DNA from: Hordeum vulgare subsp. vulgare
Taxonomy: Eukaryota; Streptophyta; Magnoliopsida; Poales; Poaceae
Length of the DNA stretch: 64,000 bases
Assembly: GCF_904849725.1 (NCBI RefSeq)
Contig: NC_058521.1
Span: 141,512,744-141,576,743 of the forward strand
Direction: 5' to 3'
Part shown: positions 9,758 to 21,656 of the stretch, in pieces
How positions within the stretch are numbered: the stretch's first letter is position 1
Layout of the letters: every line of letters starts with the position of its first letter
Made by a program: the position numbers and the translations under genes
The notes under the pieces: generated by a model
Databases searched by the model: none
Seen by the model: only the letters and a program-made list of their open reading frames with translations
What the model was told of the DNA's origin: nothing

Positions 9758-11310
9758 ATGTGAGAATGCTCCAACAACACCACGATCACCACCAAAGGAG
9801 GACAACTAAGCATTGGTATGGGCAATCCCCTTGGCTTCTGCCTAGCTTGGGGGAGTTGCCCTGGTATCGTATCACCTTTATATCTTTTGCTTTTACCTTT
9901 GTTTTAGTTCTTTCCTTTTCAGTTTTTATTTCTTATTTTAGAGGAATAAGTCTATAGTTTTTAGTTTGAGTCTTTTGCTTTTGTCTCTCCCCCGTTGTAT
10001 TCGAGCTTACGAGATATATAATAAAGAGTGTCTTAGTCAAGGGCTTTGCTTTGTGCCGTGATAAAAAAGTATGAAAAGAATGATAGCATGAAAGATCATG
10101 AGACGATCTTATGGAAAATGATAACTTCACTTATCACACGTATGATGATTGAAACTTGTTGAGAATAAATCAACATAGACCTCAGTCATTGTTGCAATTA
10201 ATAAGAAGTAATAAGTAAAGAGAGGTTCACATATAAATATATCATCTTAGACACTTTTTACAATTGTGAGCACTCACCAAACTATTACATGCCTAGGAGT
10301 AGATGTTGGACAAGGAAGACAACATAATGAATTTTGTTTGCTTGGTTCCAAACAATGTTATATGATTAGAGATCCCTTAGCATATGACGATTGCTTCCAA
10401 CTCATATTAGCCAAAACTCCAGCACCAAGTAGAGATACTACTTGTGAATCCATAAACCTCCAACCAGTTTTGCCATGAGAGTCCACCATACCTACCTATG
10501 GATTGAATAAGATCCTTCAAGTAAGTTGTCATCGGTGCAAGCAATAAAAATTGCTCTATAATATGTATGATCTATTAGTGTGTGGAAAATAAGATTTTGT
10601 ACGGACCTGTGATGAGGAAGACATAAAAGCGACAGACGGCATAATAAAGTTCTTTGTCACAGGAGGCAATATAAAGTGACGTTCCTCCGCACTAAGAGGA
10701 CACGCATTAAACCTCAAAAGCGCATGACAACCTCTGCTTCCCTCTGCGAAGGGCCTATCTTGTACCTTTACTTTTTACCCTTGTAAGAGTCATGGTGATC
10801 TTCACCAATTCCCTTTTTGCCTTTGTCTTGGCTAGCGTCACGTGCTTGGGAAAGATCTATATTCATATATCAACTTGGAGTTGAGTACTCATGCTTTATT
10901 GTTGTTGACTTTACCCTTGAGGTAAATGGTTGGGAGGCAAAACTACAAGCCCCTATCTTCCTCTGTGTGCAGCTGAAACTTTGACACCATGAGTACCATG
11001 TGAGTTGTAACAATTGTGGAAAACGAAAGAGATGATTGAGTATGTGGGTTTGCCTTACAAGCTCTTATTTGACTCTTTCTGATGTTGTGATAGATTGCAA
11101 TTGCTTCAATGACTATGGATTATTGTTGGTTACTTCTCGGTAAGGTTTTTGCTTCATGCTTTTCTTTGTGAAGGAATTGTTACTTTCCCATAAGAATCTT
11201 TATGATATATTGTTGTTTTATGTGTGATCATGATGCCCTCATGTCCGTATTATGTTTTATCGACACCTTCGTCCCTCAACATGTGGACATGTTTATGGAA
11301 CTTGGTTTTT
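9758..11310 (+). other. 3' untranslated region of element A
   Basis: It is about 1.5 kb between the extra ORF and the 3' LTR, collinear with 38485-40209 of element D. The only shared open frame (about 10266-10478; 39121-39372 in D) shows no coding constraint. The last ~60 bp before the LTR, including the polypurine tract, present in D at 40150-40209, are missing here. Confidence 0.7.
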
Positions 11311-12824
11311 GCATTATGCTTTCATGATGATATTTATTGCTTATTGAGCTGTTATATTACTTGTGGTAGCTTATTTATGCCTTTTCTCTATTATTTTGCA
11401 AGGATTATTTGAAAAGGGAGAATTCAGGCAGCTGGAATTCTGGACTGGAAAAGGAGCAAATCCTAGTCCACTATTCTACACATCTCCAAATGCCCTGAAA
11501 ATTTAAGTGGATTTTTCTGGAATATATTAAAAATACCGGGCGAAAGAACTACCGGAGGGGGGCCACCAGGGCCCCACAATCCCCCACTCCGCCACCACAC
11601 CCCTGGTGGCGGTGGGCAAGCTTGTGGGCTGCCTGAAGGCCCACTAGCCCGCCTCTTTTGCTACATGAAGCGTCCTGGTCTGAAAAAAAAATCAATAGGG
11701 AGCTTTTTCGTGGTTTCGCCGCCGCCACGAGGCGGAACTTGAGCAGATTCAATCTAGAGCTCCGGCAGGACGATCCTACTAGGGAAATTTCCCTCCCGGA
11801 GGGGGGAATCGTCACCATCGTCATCACCAACACTCCTTTCGTCAGAGGGGAGGCATCTTCATCAACATCTTCATCAGCACCATCTCCTCTCCAATCCCTA
11901 GTTCATCTCTTGTAACCAATCTTCGTCTCGTGACTCTGATTGGTACTTGTAAGGTTGCTAGTAGTGTTGATTACTCTTTGTAGTTGATGCTTGTTGGATT
12001 ACTTGGTGGAAGAGTTTATGCTCAGATCCTTGATGCTATTCATTACACCTCTGGTCATGATTATGATTATGTCTTGTGAGTAGTTACTTTTGTTCCTGAG
12101 GACATGTGATAAGTCATGTTAATAATAGTCATGTGAATTTGATATCCGTTCGGCATTTTGATATGTTGTATGTTGTTTTTCCCCTAGTGGTGTTATGTGA
12201 ACATCGACTACATAACACTTCACCATGTTTGGGCCTAGAGGAAGGCATTGGGGAGTAGTAAGTAGATGATGGGTTGCTGGAGTGACAGAAGCTTAAACCC
12301 CAGTCTATGCGTTGCTTCGTGAGGGGCTGATTTGGATCCACTAGTTTAATGCTATGGTTAGACTTTGTCTTAATTCTTCTTCTGTAGTTGCGGATGCTTG
12401 CGAGAGAGGTTAATCATAAGTGGGATGCTTGTCCAAGTAAGGGTAGTACCCAAGCGCCGGTCCACCCACATATCAAACTATCAAAGTAATGAACGCGAAT
12501 CATACGAACATGATGAAACTAGCATGATAGAAATTCCCGTGTGTCCTCGGGAGCGTTTTTCCTCCTATAAGACTTTGTTCAGGTTTGTCCCTTGCTACAA
12601 AAGGGATTGAGCCACTTGCGGCACCCTTTCTACTACTTGTTACTTCTTACTCTTTGCTTGCTCCGTTTCACCTCGCTACACAATCACTTGTTACCGCTAC
12701 TTTCAGTGCTTGCAGTTATTACCTTGCTGAAATCCGTTTATCAGAGCCTTCTGCTCCTCGTTGGGTTCGACACTCTTACATATCAAAAGGACTACGATTG
12801 ATCCCCTATACTTATGGGTCATTA
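11311..12824 (+). repeat. 3' LTR of element A (first ~15 bp lost)
   Basis: gcattatgctttcatgatga at 11311 aligns with position 16 of D's LTR. The first 15 bases and the polypurine tract are absent. The end at 12824 (gggtcatta) replaces the usual gggtcatca. The next base starts B's integrase. The usual LTR words (gagggagaa, acgaggcggaacttgag, ctcctcgttgggttc) are present. Confidence 0.9.
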
Positions 12825-13870
12825 ATATACTTCCTCAACAATATAGGGACCTTCCCATTTAGAGAGAAGCTTGCGTGCAAAAAATCTTAAACGAGAATTG
12901 TATAGCAAGACATAATCACCTACATTGAACTCACGCTTTTGTATCCTCTTATCATGCCACCTCTTAACCTTTTCTTTGAATAACTTGGCATTTTCATATG
13001 CCTGAGTTCTCCATTCATCAAGCGAGCTAATGTCAAATAACCTCTTCTCACCAGCAAGTTTGAAATCAAAGTTTAGCTCTTTGATTGCCCAATAAGCTTT
13101 ATGTTCTAGCTCAAGAGGTAGATGACATGCTTTACCGTACACCATTTTGTACGGAGACATGCCCATGGGATTCTTATAGGCAGTTCTATAAGCCCATAGT
13201 GCATCATCGAGCTTCTTAGACCAATTCTTTCTAGACCTCTTGAGAGTCTTTTGCAGAATCAGTTTAATCTCTCTATTGCTTAGCTCTACTTGACCACTGG
13301 ACTGAGGGTGATAGGGAGACGCAATTCTATGGTTGACATCATACTTAGCAAGCGTTTTACGGAAAGCAACATGAATGAAATGTGAACCACCGTCGGACAT
13401 TAGATATCTAGGGACTCCAAATCTAGGGAAGATAAATTTCTTAAGCATCCTGATAGAGGTGTTGTGATCAGCACTACTAGTGGGGATAGCTTCTACCCAC
13501 TTAGTGACATAATCAACATTAATTAGGATATGAGTATACCCGTTGGATTTTGGAAAAAGGTCCCATGTAATCAAAACCCCAAACATCAAATGGTTCAATA
13601 ACAAGCGAATAGTTCATAGGCATTTCCTGATGTTTACTAATATTACCTATTCTTTGACATTCGTCACAAGACAAGACAAACTTACGGGCATCCTTGAAGA
13701 GAGTGGGCCAATAGAAACCTGATTGCAGTACCTTGTGTGCAGTTCTATCTCCCGCATGGTGTCCTCCGTAGGCCTCAGAGTGACAGTTCTTTAGGATCTG
13801 TCCCAATTCATGTTCAGGTACACAACGTCTAATAACACCATCTCCTCCTTCCTTATAGAGGTGAGGATCA
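12825..13870 (-). pseudogene. Athila-type integrase, element B (interrupted by A)
   Basis: The zinc-finger part ([15 protein letters not shown] and [10 protein letters not shown]) is in one frame. A frameshift near 13550 follows WGFDYMGPF, and the core continues in another frame with D in LMSDGGSHF and E in [11 protein letters not shown]. Reading stops at KWEGPYIVEEVY (12825), where element A is inserted. The catalytic residues remain but the protein is split. Confidence 0.9.
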
Positions 13871-15370
13871 TCCCAAAAGTAATGTCTCAAGTAAAAGAAG
13901 AATTTCTTCTTTTGCTGATATGTGAAACTAGGTGGTATATATTTTGCAACGATATAGTTTGCATAATCAACATACCACGATGCTCTACGTGAAGCATTGA
14001 TGACATTCAGTTGCTCATCGGGAAAGCTATCATCAATAGGTTGTGGGTCATCAAGAACGTTCTCCAACCTAGACAAGTTATCTGCTACTAGGTTATCAGC
14101 ACCCTTCCTATCGACAACGTGCAAATCAAATTCTTGTAGCAAGAGAACCCATCTGATAAGTCTAGGTTTAGAGTCTTTCTTCTCCATGAGGTACTTAATA
14201 GCAGCATGATCAGTGTGAATAGTGACTTTGGAATCAACTATGTATGACCTGAACTTTTCACATGCAAACACGACTGCTAAAAATTCCTTTTCCGTAGTAG
14301 CATAGTTTCTTTGGGCAGTGTCTAGAGTTTTACTAGCGTAGTGAATAACATTAAACTTCTTATCAACTTTTTTCTTAGGACAATACCAACAGCATAATCA
14401 CTAGCGTCACACATGATTACAAAAGGCAAGTTCCAATCAGGTGGTTGAACAATAGGTGCAGTTATCAAGGCCTTCTTAAGTATTTCTAAGGCTTCCTCAC
14501 AATCATCGTCAAAAACAAAAGGAATATCCTTTTGCAAGAGATTGGTAAGAGGCCTAGAAATCTTAGAGAAGTGTTTAATGAACCTTCTATAGAAACCAGC
14601 ATGACCAAGGAAACTTCTTATACCTTTGATATCTGTGGGGTATGGCATTTTCTCTATTGCATCAACCTTGGCCTTATCGACTTCAATACCTCTTTCAGAA
14701 ATTTTATGTCCTAAGATGATGCCTTCATTGACCATAAAGTGGCACTTTTCCCAATTCAAGACAAGATGGGTGTCTTTAGATCTCTGCAAGACTCGATCAA
14801 GGTTGTTGAGGCAATCATCAAAAGAAGACCCATAAAAGGACAAGTTATCCACGAAAACCTCAACAATATTTTCACAAAAGTCAGAGAATATAGCCATCAT
14901 ACCTCTTTGAAAGGTGGCAGGTGCATTACATAAGCCAAAAGGCATACGTCTATAAGAAAAGGTACCCAAAAGGGCAGGTGAAAGTGGTTTTATCCTGATC
15001 ACATTGTGCAACTGGTATTTGGGAGAAACCAGAATAACCGTCTAGAAAGCAGAAGTGTGTGTGTTTAGATAGTCTTTCTAGCATTTGGTCGATAAAAGGT
15101 AAAGGGTAATGATCTTTCCTAGTGGCTTTATCCAATTTCCTAAAATCGATCACCATCCTATAGCCAGTAATAATCCTCTGCGGGATCAATTCATCCTTAT
15201 CATTAGGGATAACGGTAATGCCTCCCTTCTTAGGGACGCAATGCACCGGACTCACCCAATCGCTATAAGCAAAAGGATAAATAATACATGCCTCCAGGAG
15301 TTTTAGTATTTCTTTTCTTACTACTTCTTTCATCTTAGGATTCAATCTCCTTTGATGATCAGCAACTCGT
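13871..15370 (-). pseudogene. Athila-type reverse transcriptase and RNase H, element B
   Basis: RT blocks are clear: KEILKLLEACIIYPFAY, DWVSPVHCVPKKGG, MVIDFRKLDKATRKDHYPLP, FCFLDGYSGFSQIPVA (first catalytic Asp kept) and RRMPFGLCNAPATFQR. The usual MDD motif reads FVDN, so the second metal-binding Asp is Asn. A frameshift lies near 14970. RNase H shows [19 protein letters not shown], a frameshift near 14370, then [24 protein letters not shown] and [13 protein letters not shown]. Order and motifs identify Gypsy pol; mutations rule out activity. Confidence 0.9.
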
Positions 15371-16380
15371 TTGGAATCAGGATCAATTTTAATCTTGTGC
15401 TGGCAAAGAGTGGGACTAATGCCCTTAAGATCATCAAGAGTATATCCAATAGCAGCACGGTGCTTCCTCAGAGTTTTTAGTAACTTCTTTTCTTCATGCT
15501 CTGAGAGGCTAGCACTTATAATAACAGGATATATCTCTTTTTCATCAAGATAAGCATACTTAAGAGTATCATGCAACTGTTTAAGCTCGAACACAGGATC
15601 ACCCTTTGGTGGGGGTGGATCCCCAAGCAGTTCAACACGCAGATTGTTCTTAAGGATACGATATTGTTCTAATACAACTATATCTATCTCATCCCTTTCA
15701 TCCATATGCATATCATTTTCATGCTCAAGCAAATATTGCTCTAAGGGATCAGTAGGAGGCACGACAATAGAAGCTAAGGCAATAGTTTCATCCTTACTAG
15801 GCAAATCCTTTTCATGAGGTTGTCTACCAAACTTGGAGAAATTGAACTCATGTGACACACCTTCAAAACCAACAGTGGCAGTTTTCTTCTCACAGTCAAT
15901 ATGAGCATTGACGGTATTAAGAAAAGGTCTGCCAAATATGATGGGACAAAAGCTATCTTGGGTGGTAGAAAGAACAAGGAAATCAGCAGGATACTTTGTT
16001 TTACCACACATGACTTCAACATCCCTAACAATTCCCACAGGGCACATAGTATCTCTATTGGCAAGCTGAATAGTGACATCAATAGGTTCTATCTCAATAG
16101 GTGCAATCTCATCTTTGATTTCATCATATAAGGATTGAGGTATTGCACTAACAATAGCACCCACGTCACATAAACCATGATACCAATGATCTCCTATCTT
16201 AACAGAAACAACAGGCGTGCCAACAACAGGCCTATGTTTGTCTCTAGCGTGAGGATTAGCAATTCTAGCAGCATCTTCACGGAAGTGAATATTATGTCCC
16301 TCAACATCTTCGGACAAAAGATCTTTGATAATAGCAATGCTAGGTTCAATTCTAATTTGCTCAGGGGTATAGGTGTTCTA
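15371..16380 (-). pseudogene. Athila-type protease and linker, element B
   Basis: Within an open stretch from 16317 to 14950: RIANPHARDKHRPVVGTPVVSV, the active-site segment HGLCDVGAIVSAIPQSLY (near 16170-16120) and CPIIFGRPFLNTVNAHID, then the acidic linker and GDPPPPKGDPVFELK. Protease and RT share one frame here, as expected for a single Athila polyprotein. A frame change separates this stretch from gag near 16380. Confidence 0.88.
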
Positions 16381-17360
16381 ATGTAGCCTCTACGTATCAC
16401 AGTTGAAGCTTTAGAATGATCCTTTATCCTAACAGGGAAAGGTGGTTTCTCAATGTAAGCACTGGGAACAATAGGATCATTATAGGCAATGACTCTCTCT
16501 TCAACTGGATTCGGTTTAACTACATTGACTTCTAAAGGAGGACTTCTCTTTGGGGAGATCAACATGAGCAACAAAGGATTCACACAATGAAGCTACTATC
16601 TCAGAGTCAAGTCCATACTTAGTGCTAAAGTCACAAAAAGTATTTGTTTCAACAAAGGATTTAACGCAATCAAACTGAAAATTCATACCTGACTCCTTAC
16701 CTTATTCAAGCTCCCAATCTTCAGAGTTGCATTTAATTCTCTCCAATAAATTCCATTTGAAGTCAATATCTCTCTTTATAAAAGAACCGGTACAAGAAGT
16801 ATCAAGCATGGTGCGATCATCATGAGAAAGCCGAGCATAAAAGTTCTGAATGATAATTTCTCTCGAGAGCTCATGATTGGGGCATGAATATAACATTGAT
16901 TTAAGCCTCCCCCAAGCTTGAGAGATGCATTCTCTGTCACGAGGCCAAAAATTATAAATATAATTCTGATCACGATGTACTAAATGCATAGGATAAAAGT
17001 TTTGATGAAATTCCAATTTCAACCGATTGTAGTCCCATGATGCAGTATCATCACATAGCCTATACCATGTCAACGCCTTATCCTTCAAAGATAATGGAAA
17101 GACATTCTTATTGACTTCATCCTGAGGAAAACCTGCAAGCTTAAATAAACCACACACCTCATCTACATAGATTAGATGCAAGTCTGGATGTGATGTTCCA
17201 TCTCGTGTAAAAGGATTAGCCAGCAGTTTATCAAGCATACCCAAGGGAAATTCAAAGCAAATATTTTCAGTAGGTGCAGCAGGTTGAGGGGCAACTATTT
17301 GTGCTTACATTCGAGGTGAAGATGCCCCGAACAAGCCCCTCAAAGGATTAGTATCCATAG
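16381..17360 (-). pseudogene. Athila-type gag, element B (broken)
   Basis: The start codon at 17360 (MDTNPLRGLFGASSP) matches elements A and D. A TAA occurs at about residue 18 (near 17308). The next open part, 17244-16702, carries NPFTRDGTSHPDLHLIYVDEV, VFPLSLKDKALTWYRL and LSREIIIQNFYARLSHDDRT. It ends at a TAA where D has sense codons. The remaining part is in a shifted frame at 16583-16194. Confidence 0.86.
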
Positions 17361-17435
17361 TGACAAGTGACAATAAATTTCAGCACACTATATGAATGTT
17401 TCTTTACCAAGTTCCACTTACCAAAGGCGCATCAC

Positions 17436-17453
17436 TCCTCGGCAACGGCACCA
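17436..17453 (-). other. Primer-binding site of element B
   Basis: The minus strand reads tggtgccgttgccgagga, two changes from D's site, 11 nt inside the LTR end, the same spacing as in A and D. Confidence 0.8.
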
Positions 17454-17464
17454 GAAAAGAGACT

Positions 17465-18930
17465 TGATGACCCACAAGTATAGGGGATCAATCGTTGTCC
17501 TGTCGATAACTAAGAGTGTCGAACCCAACGAGGAGCAGAAGGATCCGACAAGTAGTTTTCTGCGAGCACTGAAATTATCGGTAACAAGTGATTGTATGGT
17601 GAGGAGATTCATAGCAAGCAACAAGTAACGAAAGTAGAAAAGATGCAGCAAAGTGGCCCAATCCCTTTTTTAGCAAGGGACAAGCCTGGACAATGTCTTA
17701 TAGGAGGAAAAAACGCTCCCGAGGACACACGGGAATTTCTGTCATGCTAGTTTTCATCATGTTCATATGATTCACGTCCGTTACTTTGATTGTTTGATAT
17801 GTGGGTGCACCAGCGCTTTGGTACTGCCATTACATGGACAAGAATCCCACTTATGATTAACCCCTCTCGCAAGCATCCGAAACTATGAAAGAAGAATTAA
17901 GACAAAGTCTAACCATAGCATTAAACTAGTGGACCCAATCAGCCCCTTACGAAGCAACGCATAAACTAGGGTTTAAGCTTCTGTCACTCTAGCAACCCAT
18001 CATCTACTTGCTACTTCCCAATGCCTTCCTCTAGGCCCAAATAATGGTGAAGTGTTATGTTGTCGACATTCACATAACACCACTGGAGGAAAAACAACAT
18101 ACAACACATCAAAATATCGAACGAATACCAAATTCACATGACTACTATTAGCATGACTTATCCCATGTCCTCAGGAACAATAGTAACTACTCACAAAGCA
18201 TAATCATATTCATGACAAGAGAGGTAATGAGTAGCATCAAGGATCTGAACATAAACTCTTCCACCAAATAATCCAACTAGCATCAACTACAAGGAGTAAT
18301 TAACACTACTAGCAACCTTACAAGTACCAATCAGAGTCGTGAGACGGAGATTGGCTACAAGTGATGAACTAGGGTTTGGAGATGAGATGGTACTGATGAA
18401 GATGTTGATGGTGACGAGTCCCCTCCGATGAGAGGAGTGTTGGTGATGACGATGGCGACGATTTCCCCCTCCGGTAGGGAAGTTTCCCCGGCAGGATCGT
18501 CCTGCCGTAGCACTAGATTAGTTCTGCTCAAGTTCCACCTCGTGGCGGCGGTGAATCCACGAAAAAGCTCCCTTCTGATTTTTTTTCCGGATGAAACCCA
18601 TCATATAACAAAAGATGAGCGCCGGAGGGGCAACAGGGGGCCCATAAGCCCCCCAGGCCCGGCCAGGGGGGTAGGCCGGGCCAGGCAGGTTTGTGGCCCC
18701 CAGGTGGCGCCCGTGTGGTACTTCTTCCAGGTGGCTTTTGGAGTTGCGCAGAATAGGAATCTCAAACTTGCTCCTTTTTCAGGCTAGAATTCCAGCTGCC
18801 GGCATTCTCCCTCTTCATGTAAACCTTGCAAAATAAGAGAGAAAAGGCATAAGTATTGTACCGTGGAGTGAAATAACAGCCCAAAAAGCGATAAATATCA
18901 ACATGAAAGCATGATGCAAAATGGACGTAT
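17465..18930 (-). repeat. 5' LTR of element B
   Basis: It starts (plus strand) tgatgacccacaagtatagg and ends ...gcaaaatggacgtat, the reverse complement of the LTRs of A and D. The last two bases of the expected end are changed or missing, and E's LTR resumes at 18931. Length is about 1466 bp. Confidence 0.9.
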
Positions 18931-19592
18931 GAGTTGCTGAATGAACTAGTACAGACTTCCAGGGCCTCCGGAGGCTAGGTGGCCTTTGTGTGGTGCTAGT
19001 GAGCGAATGGATGAATCTCGTGTCCCTATGAAGTAACCTACTCTCTCTATATATAGTGACGGCTCCGTTCCTCTTCCCTTATCGTTTCGGTGGGAAGGGA
19101 TCCCACAACGGCCAATTTTGAAGGGGATCAGGGGAACATGCTCCCCTGCCCAAAGGTGGTCTTCGCGTGCAAAGTGGCTACGAGCGCTGCAGGGACGGGT
19201 CCAGGGATGACGTGTGTCCTGCTGGTGGGCGGTGATGGCTTTGTTGCACCAGAAAGGAAACCTTTCGAAGATGCCTTGGGAACCCCGGTACGTCCTTGCC
19301 CCCATTTCACTAAATGGGAAACTGCTCCGTCCTCATGTCTTATGCTCGCCTGTCCTTCCTCGACGTCATCCTTGACTCCTTACGAGGTCTCGCCTCGGAA
19401 TATCCGCCGCTCCGGAGGGGTCCTGACGAGGCCCCCTACGGGTCTTGACGTTGTTCCTCCTCGCGAGGCTTGGCCCCTCGCGAGGGCCTTGTATTGAGTG
19501 CTACCGTACTGATCGTGCTTGCTTGATGAAATGGGCCAGCCGTGGGCCACAGGCAGGCAGGTGTGGGTACCCCCATTCCCAGAACACCGACA
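18931..19592 (-). repeat. 3' LTR of element E (remaining part)
   Basis: It matches 51023-51689 closely (cctccggaggctaggtggcctttgtgtggtg..., ending agaacaccgaca). The ~215 bp that precede this in the other LTR are absent because element B is inserted here. Confidence 0.9.
19047..19056 (-). promoter_or_regulatory. TATA box in the 3' LTR of element E
   Basis: ctatatatag lies at the position equivalent to 51137-51150 in the other LTR. Confidence 0.5.
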
Positions 19593-19610
19593 ATAGCCCC
19601 TGGGCCCACA
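19593..19610 (-). other. Polypurine tract of element E
   Basis: The minus strand reads gggcccaggggctat directly before the LTR start (TGTCGGTG). That is the expected place for the plus-strand primer. Confidence 0.55.
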
Positions 19611-19767
19611 ACATGCTCGAGTTGGCTTCTAGGCGAAGCCTCGGAGGGCGGCCTAAGGCGTCGCGGGCCCTAAACACCTGTGGGCCAGGCCGGTGTGCGG
19701 CACGCGGCTGATGTCGGATCTCCCTTGCCTTCTGTCTTCACCCGAGCTAGTAGGAACCTGACTCATT

Positions 19768-20000
19768 GTGTTGGTCCATTATTGCTATCCCTTCTCCCGC
19801 ACTCTCTCTTCCTCCTCGGTCTCCAACCCCAACCGGCGTCTCCCAAATCCAGCACCGTGTCGTTCCCTTGTCGGTTCTGCGACGACACCCACCGGCAAGC
19901 AGAAGCCAGAAACGCAAGGTCCTGCCCCGGCTCCTCCGCTCCTAGAGTGCGTCCTCTCCAAGGATGTGGTTCTTATCCACGTGCTCCCATGGACTGCGGC
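19768..20000 (+). pseudogene. Antisense ORF of element E, first part (interrupted by element F)
   Basis: The frame from the ATG at 19768 runs through LLECVLSKDVVLIHVLPW up to F's left LTR at 20001. With the target duplication counted once, this frame passes without a break into PESNEHGRALVWP at 43386, so both parts are one exon split by F. The N-terminus is uncertain because no upstream splice or TATA signal is clear. Confidence 0.6.
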
Positions 20001-20498
20001 TATCGTGGTTTTGTCACGACAGATGTCCTCGTGAAAGGACTTGAAGATGGAGCCATCGCACGTTGGTGGCGACTCAAAGGGGGTGAGCGAAAACGAAACT
20101 CACATTTACCGAGGTTCGGCCCCTCGAGTGGAGGTAAAAGCCTACGTCCTGCTTTGTGTAGATTGATGATGGTTTTGATTACAAGGAGGGCGTAACTCGC
20201 CTGACCTAGATCTTGATGATTTCTAACTTGCCCTATCTTTCCCAGGGACTCGCCTTTATATACAGGTCGAGGCCCTAGGGTTTACAAGAGTCATGGCTAT
20301 GCTAAAAATTGTAGCTTTCCCTATCTCTAAGTCGCCGTGCCTTCCAAGACTGGAAACCTCCCTGGCAGTATATCTTCCGTTAGCTCTTGAACCACCATCC
20401 GGACCCTGAGCCAAGGGTTGTACCACCAATGGTTGAGTCGCCCTTTTAATGACCCGACCCATCTAGGGCGGGTTGCACCGTAGGTAATATCCCCAACA
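20001..20498 (-). repeat. 3' LTR of element F
   Basis: It runs from tatcgtggttttgtcac to gtaatatccccaaca and aligns along its length with 42875-43380. On the minus strand it starts TGTTGGGGATATTACC. Confidence 0.92.
20253..20263 (-). promoter_or_regulatory. TATA box in F's LTR
   Basis: The minus strand reads gtatataaagg. In the right LTR the same site reads tttaaataaagg on the plus strand near 43136, so that copy has changed. Confidence 0.5.
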
Positions 20499-20515
20499 TC
20501 AGGCCCCAGATTGTC
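20499..20515 (-). other. Polypurine tract of element F
   Basis: The minus strand reads tctggggcctga directly before the LTR start. Confidence 0.5.
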
Positions 20516-20821
20516 TTGAATTCATTCACGCCAATAAACCTTCACCCACTTAGGGCGACTTGTACCATCCTTGCTTTTCGACGGACGATAAGCCGCCATT
20601 CATGATGAATTTGTTTGACCCGCCATGTAATCTTTGATGACATCACCTTATCTCTTTAATTCTGGGGTTTTAATGCCGTAACCACCCAACGGACCTTTTG
20701 CTCCACATTTACTTATCCCGAAAATCCAGGCGCCATCATTGCAGCTTCTCGATTTGTCGCCTCGATCCCCGCTCTGGCCGCCTCGATTCCCGCTCTGGCC
20801 GCCTCAATTCCTGCTCTGGTC

Positions 20822-20829
20822 TTTAAATA
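20822..20829 (+). promoter_or_regulatory. TATA-like box of F's antisense gene
   Basis: tttaaata lies in a GC-rich context about 30 bp upstream of a CpG-rich, C-rich leader, on the strand opposite to F's gag-pol. Position and surroundings fit a core promoter for the antisense gene. This is inference from sequence only. Confidence 0.45.
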
Positions 20830-20849
20830 GCCAGAGGGGGAGTGGGGGC

Positions 20850-21656
20850 ACCGTCACCTACCCCCACTTCAGCCTCCTCGCGACCTTCATCTTCGTCGCG
20901 CCCTTCGTCTTCCTCGTGCCAGCACCTCGGCTTCCTCACCGGCCCCCGAACCTTCATAGCCAGCCGTGGGTTCCTCGGCGTCTCCGAGCCAGCCGATGGT
21001 GCAAAGTTCTCCATGTACATCTCCGGCGTCGTTCTCTTCTCCCAGGCAAACACATTTCCCCATTAGGGTTAGACCAAGAACGCCAGTGTTCCTGTAAGTT
21101 AGCATCGAAATGCAAAGAACGTCTTTTTTTGCTTCGGATCTGCTTCATATTCTTGCGGTAGACCTTTGTAGTAGAAAATCATGGTAGCCTCATTGCATAT
21201 CTCTGCCACTTAAGTTTTTACTCCGTGGATCCAGATAATAGCACTTCCGCATCTTTGTGTTTATAGCCTTCGCCATTTTATCAAGTATTATCCTTTTAAT
21301 TCGATCCGCCAGTAGATCCGTAATTCACCGCTCGTTTTTTAGAAACATGTTTGTCCTTCTCTCAGGAATATCCCTAAGGAAAAAGACCTTTGAGAGTCGT
21401 CGCTCAGTTCCTTCCACCACAGCGATTTAGACTTATCACCATAGCTACGCCCTTTTTCTGGTCGAGGGACGAGTCGCAATACCTTACAGATATTTCATAA
21501 ATCGCCCAACTGCCGAGATAGGATGCCTTCACATCCATACTTTGTCACCTATCGGCGAGTCATAAAGTCCTTCACTGGTACATCGTAGATCCCGAACTGG
21601 CGAGTTACTGTACTTCATGGTCCCCATTGAGTCGCCTTGTTTCCTCTTTTTTGTAG
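20850..21656 (+). other. Leader exon and first intron of F's antisense gene
   Basis: A GC-rich leader ends at cct|gtaagtt (donor GT at 21094). An AT-rich stretch follows and ends in ctcttttttgtag (21656), a strong plant acceptor. The next exon opens with tcATGG. The predicted intron is 563 nt and phase cannot be judged because it lies in the leader. Confidence 0.5.

Larger units (their letters stand above)
1..12824 (+). mobile_element. Element A: Athila-type Ty3/Gypsy retrotransposon, left end outside window
   Basis: Order on the plus strand is LTR tail, Asp-tRNA-type primer site, gag, protease, start of reverse transcriptase, [CACTA insertion 2547-7949], integrase, a small extra ORF, a long 3' untranslated region and a 3' LTR. 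Gag-protease-RT-RNase H-integrase order with an Asp primer site is what Athila elements show. About 1.45 kb of pol (RT core, RNase H, integrase zinc finger) is missing at the CACTA junction, judged against element B. The 3' LTR ends exactly where B's integrase sequence starts, so A is inserted in B. The matching left junction lies outside the window. Confidence 0.92.
12825..18930 (-). mobile_element. Element B: Athila-type Ty3/Gypsy, cut by element A
   Basis: On the minus strand, from the right: 5' LTR (18930-17465), primer site, gag, protease, RT, RNase H, and integrase up to VEEVY, where element A starts. The remaining integrase, 3' region and 3' LTR should lie left of the window. Its right junction is in the LTR of element E, since the sequence from 18931 matches E's other LTR from about 51023. 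Confidence 0.9.

Noticed and set aside
10266..10478. Open frame shared with element D (39121-39372), TITCL.VD.GQGRQHNE
   Set aside because: Between the two copies I counted about 12 amino-acid-changing and 3 silent differences, A lacks the ATG and has a 1-base loss. That is what neutral decay gives.
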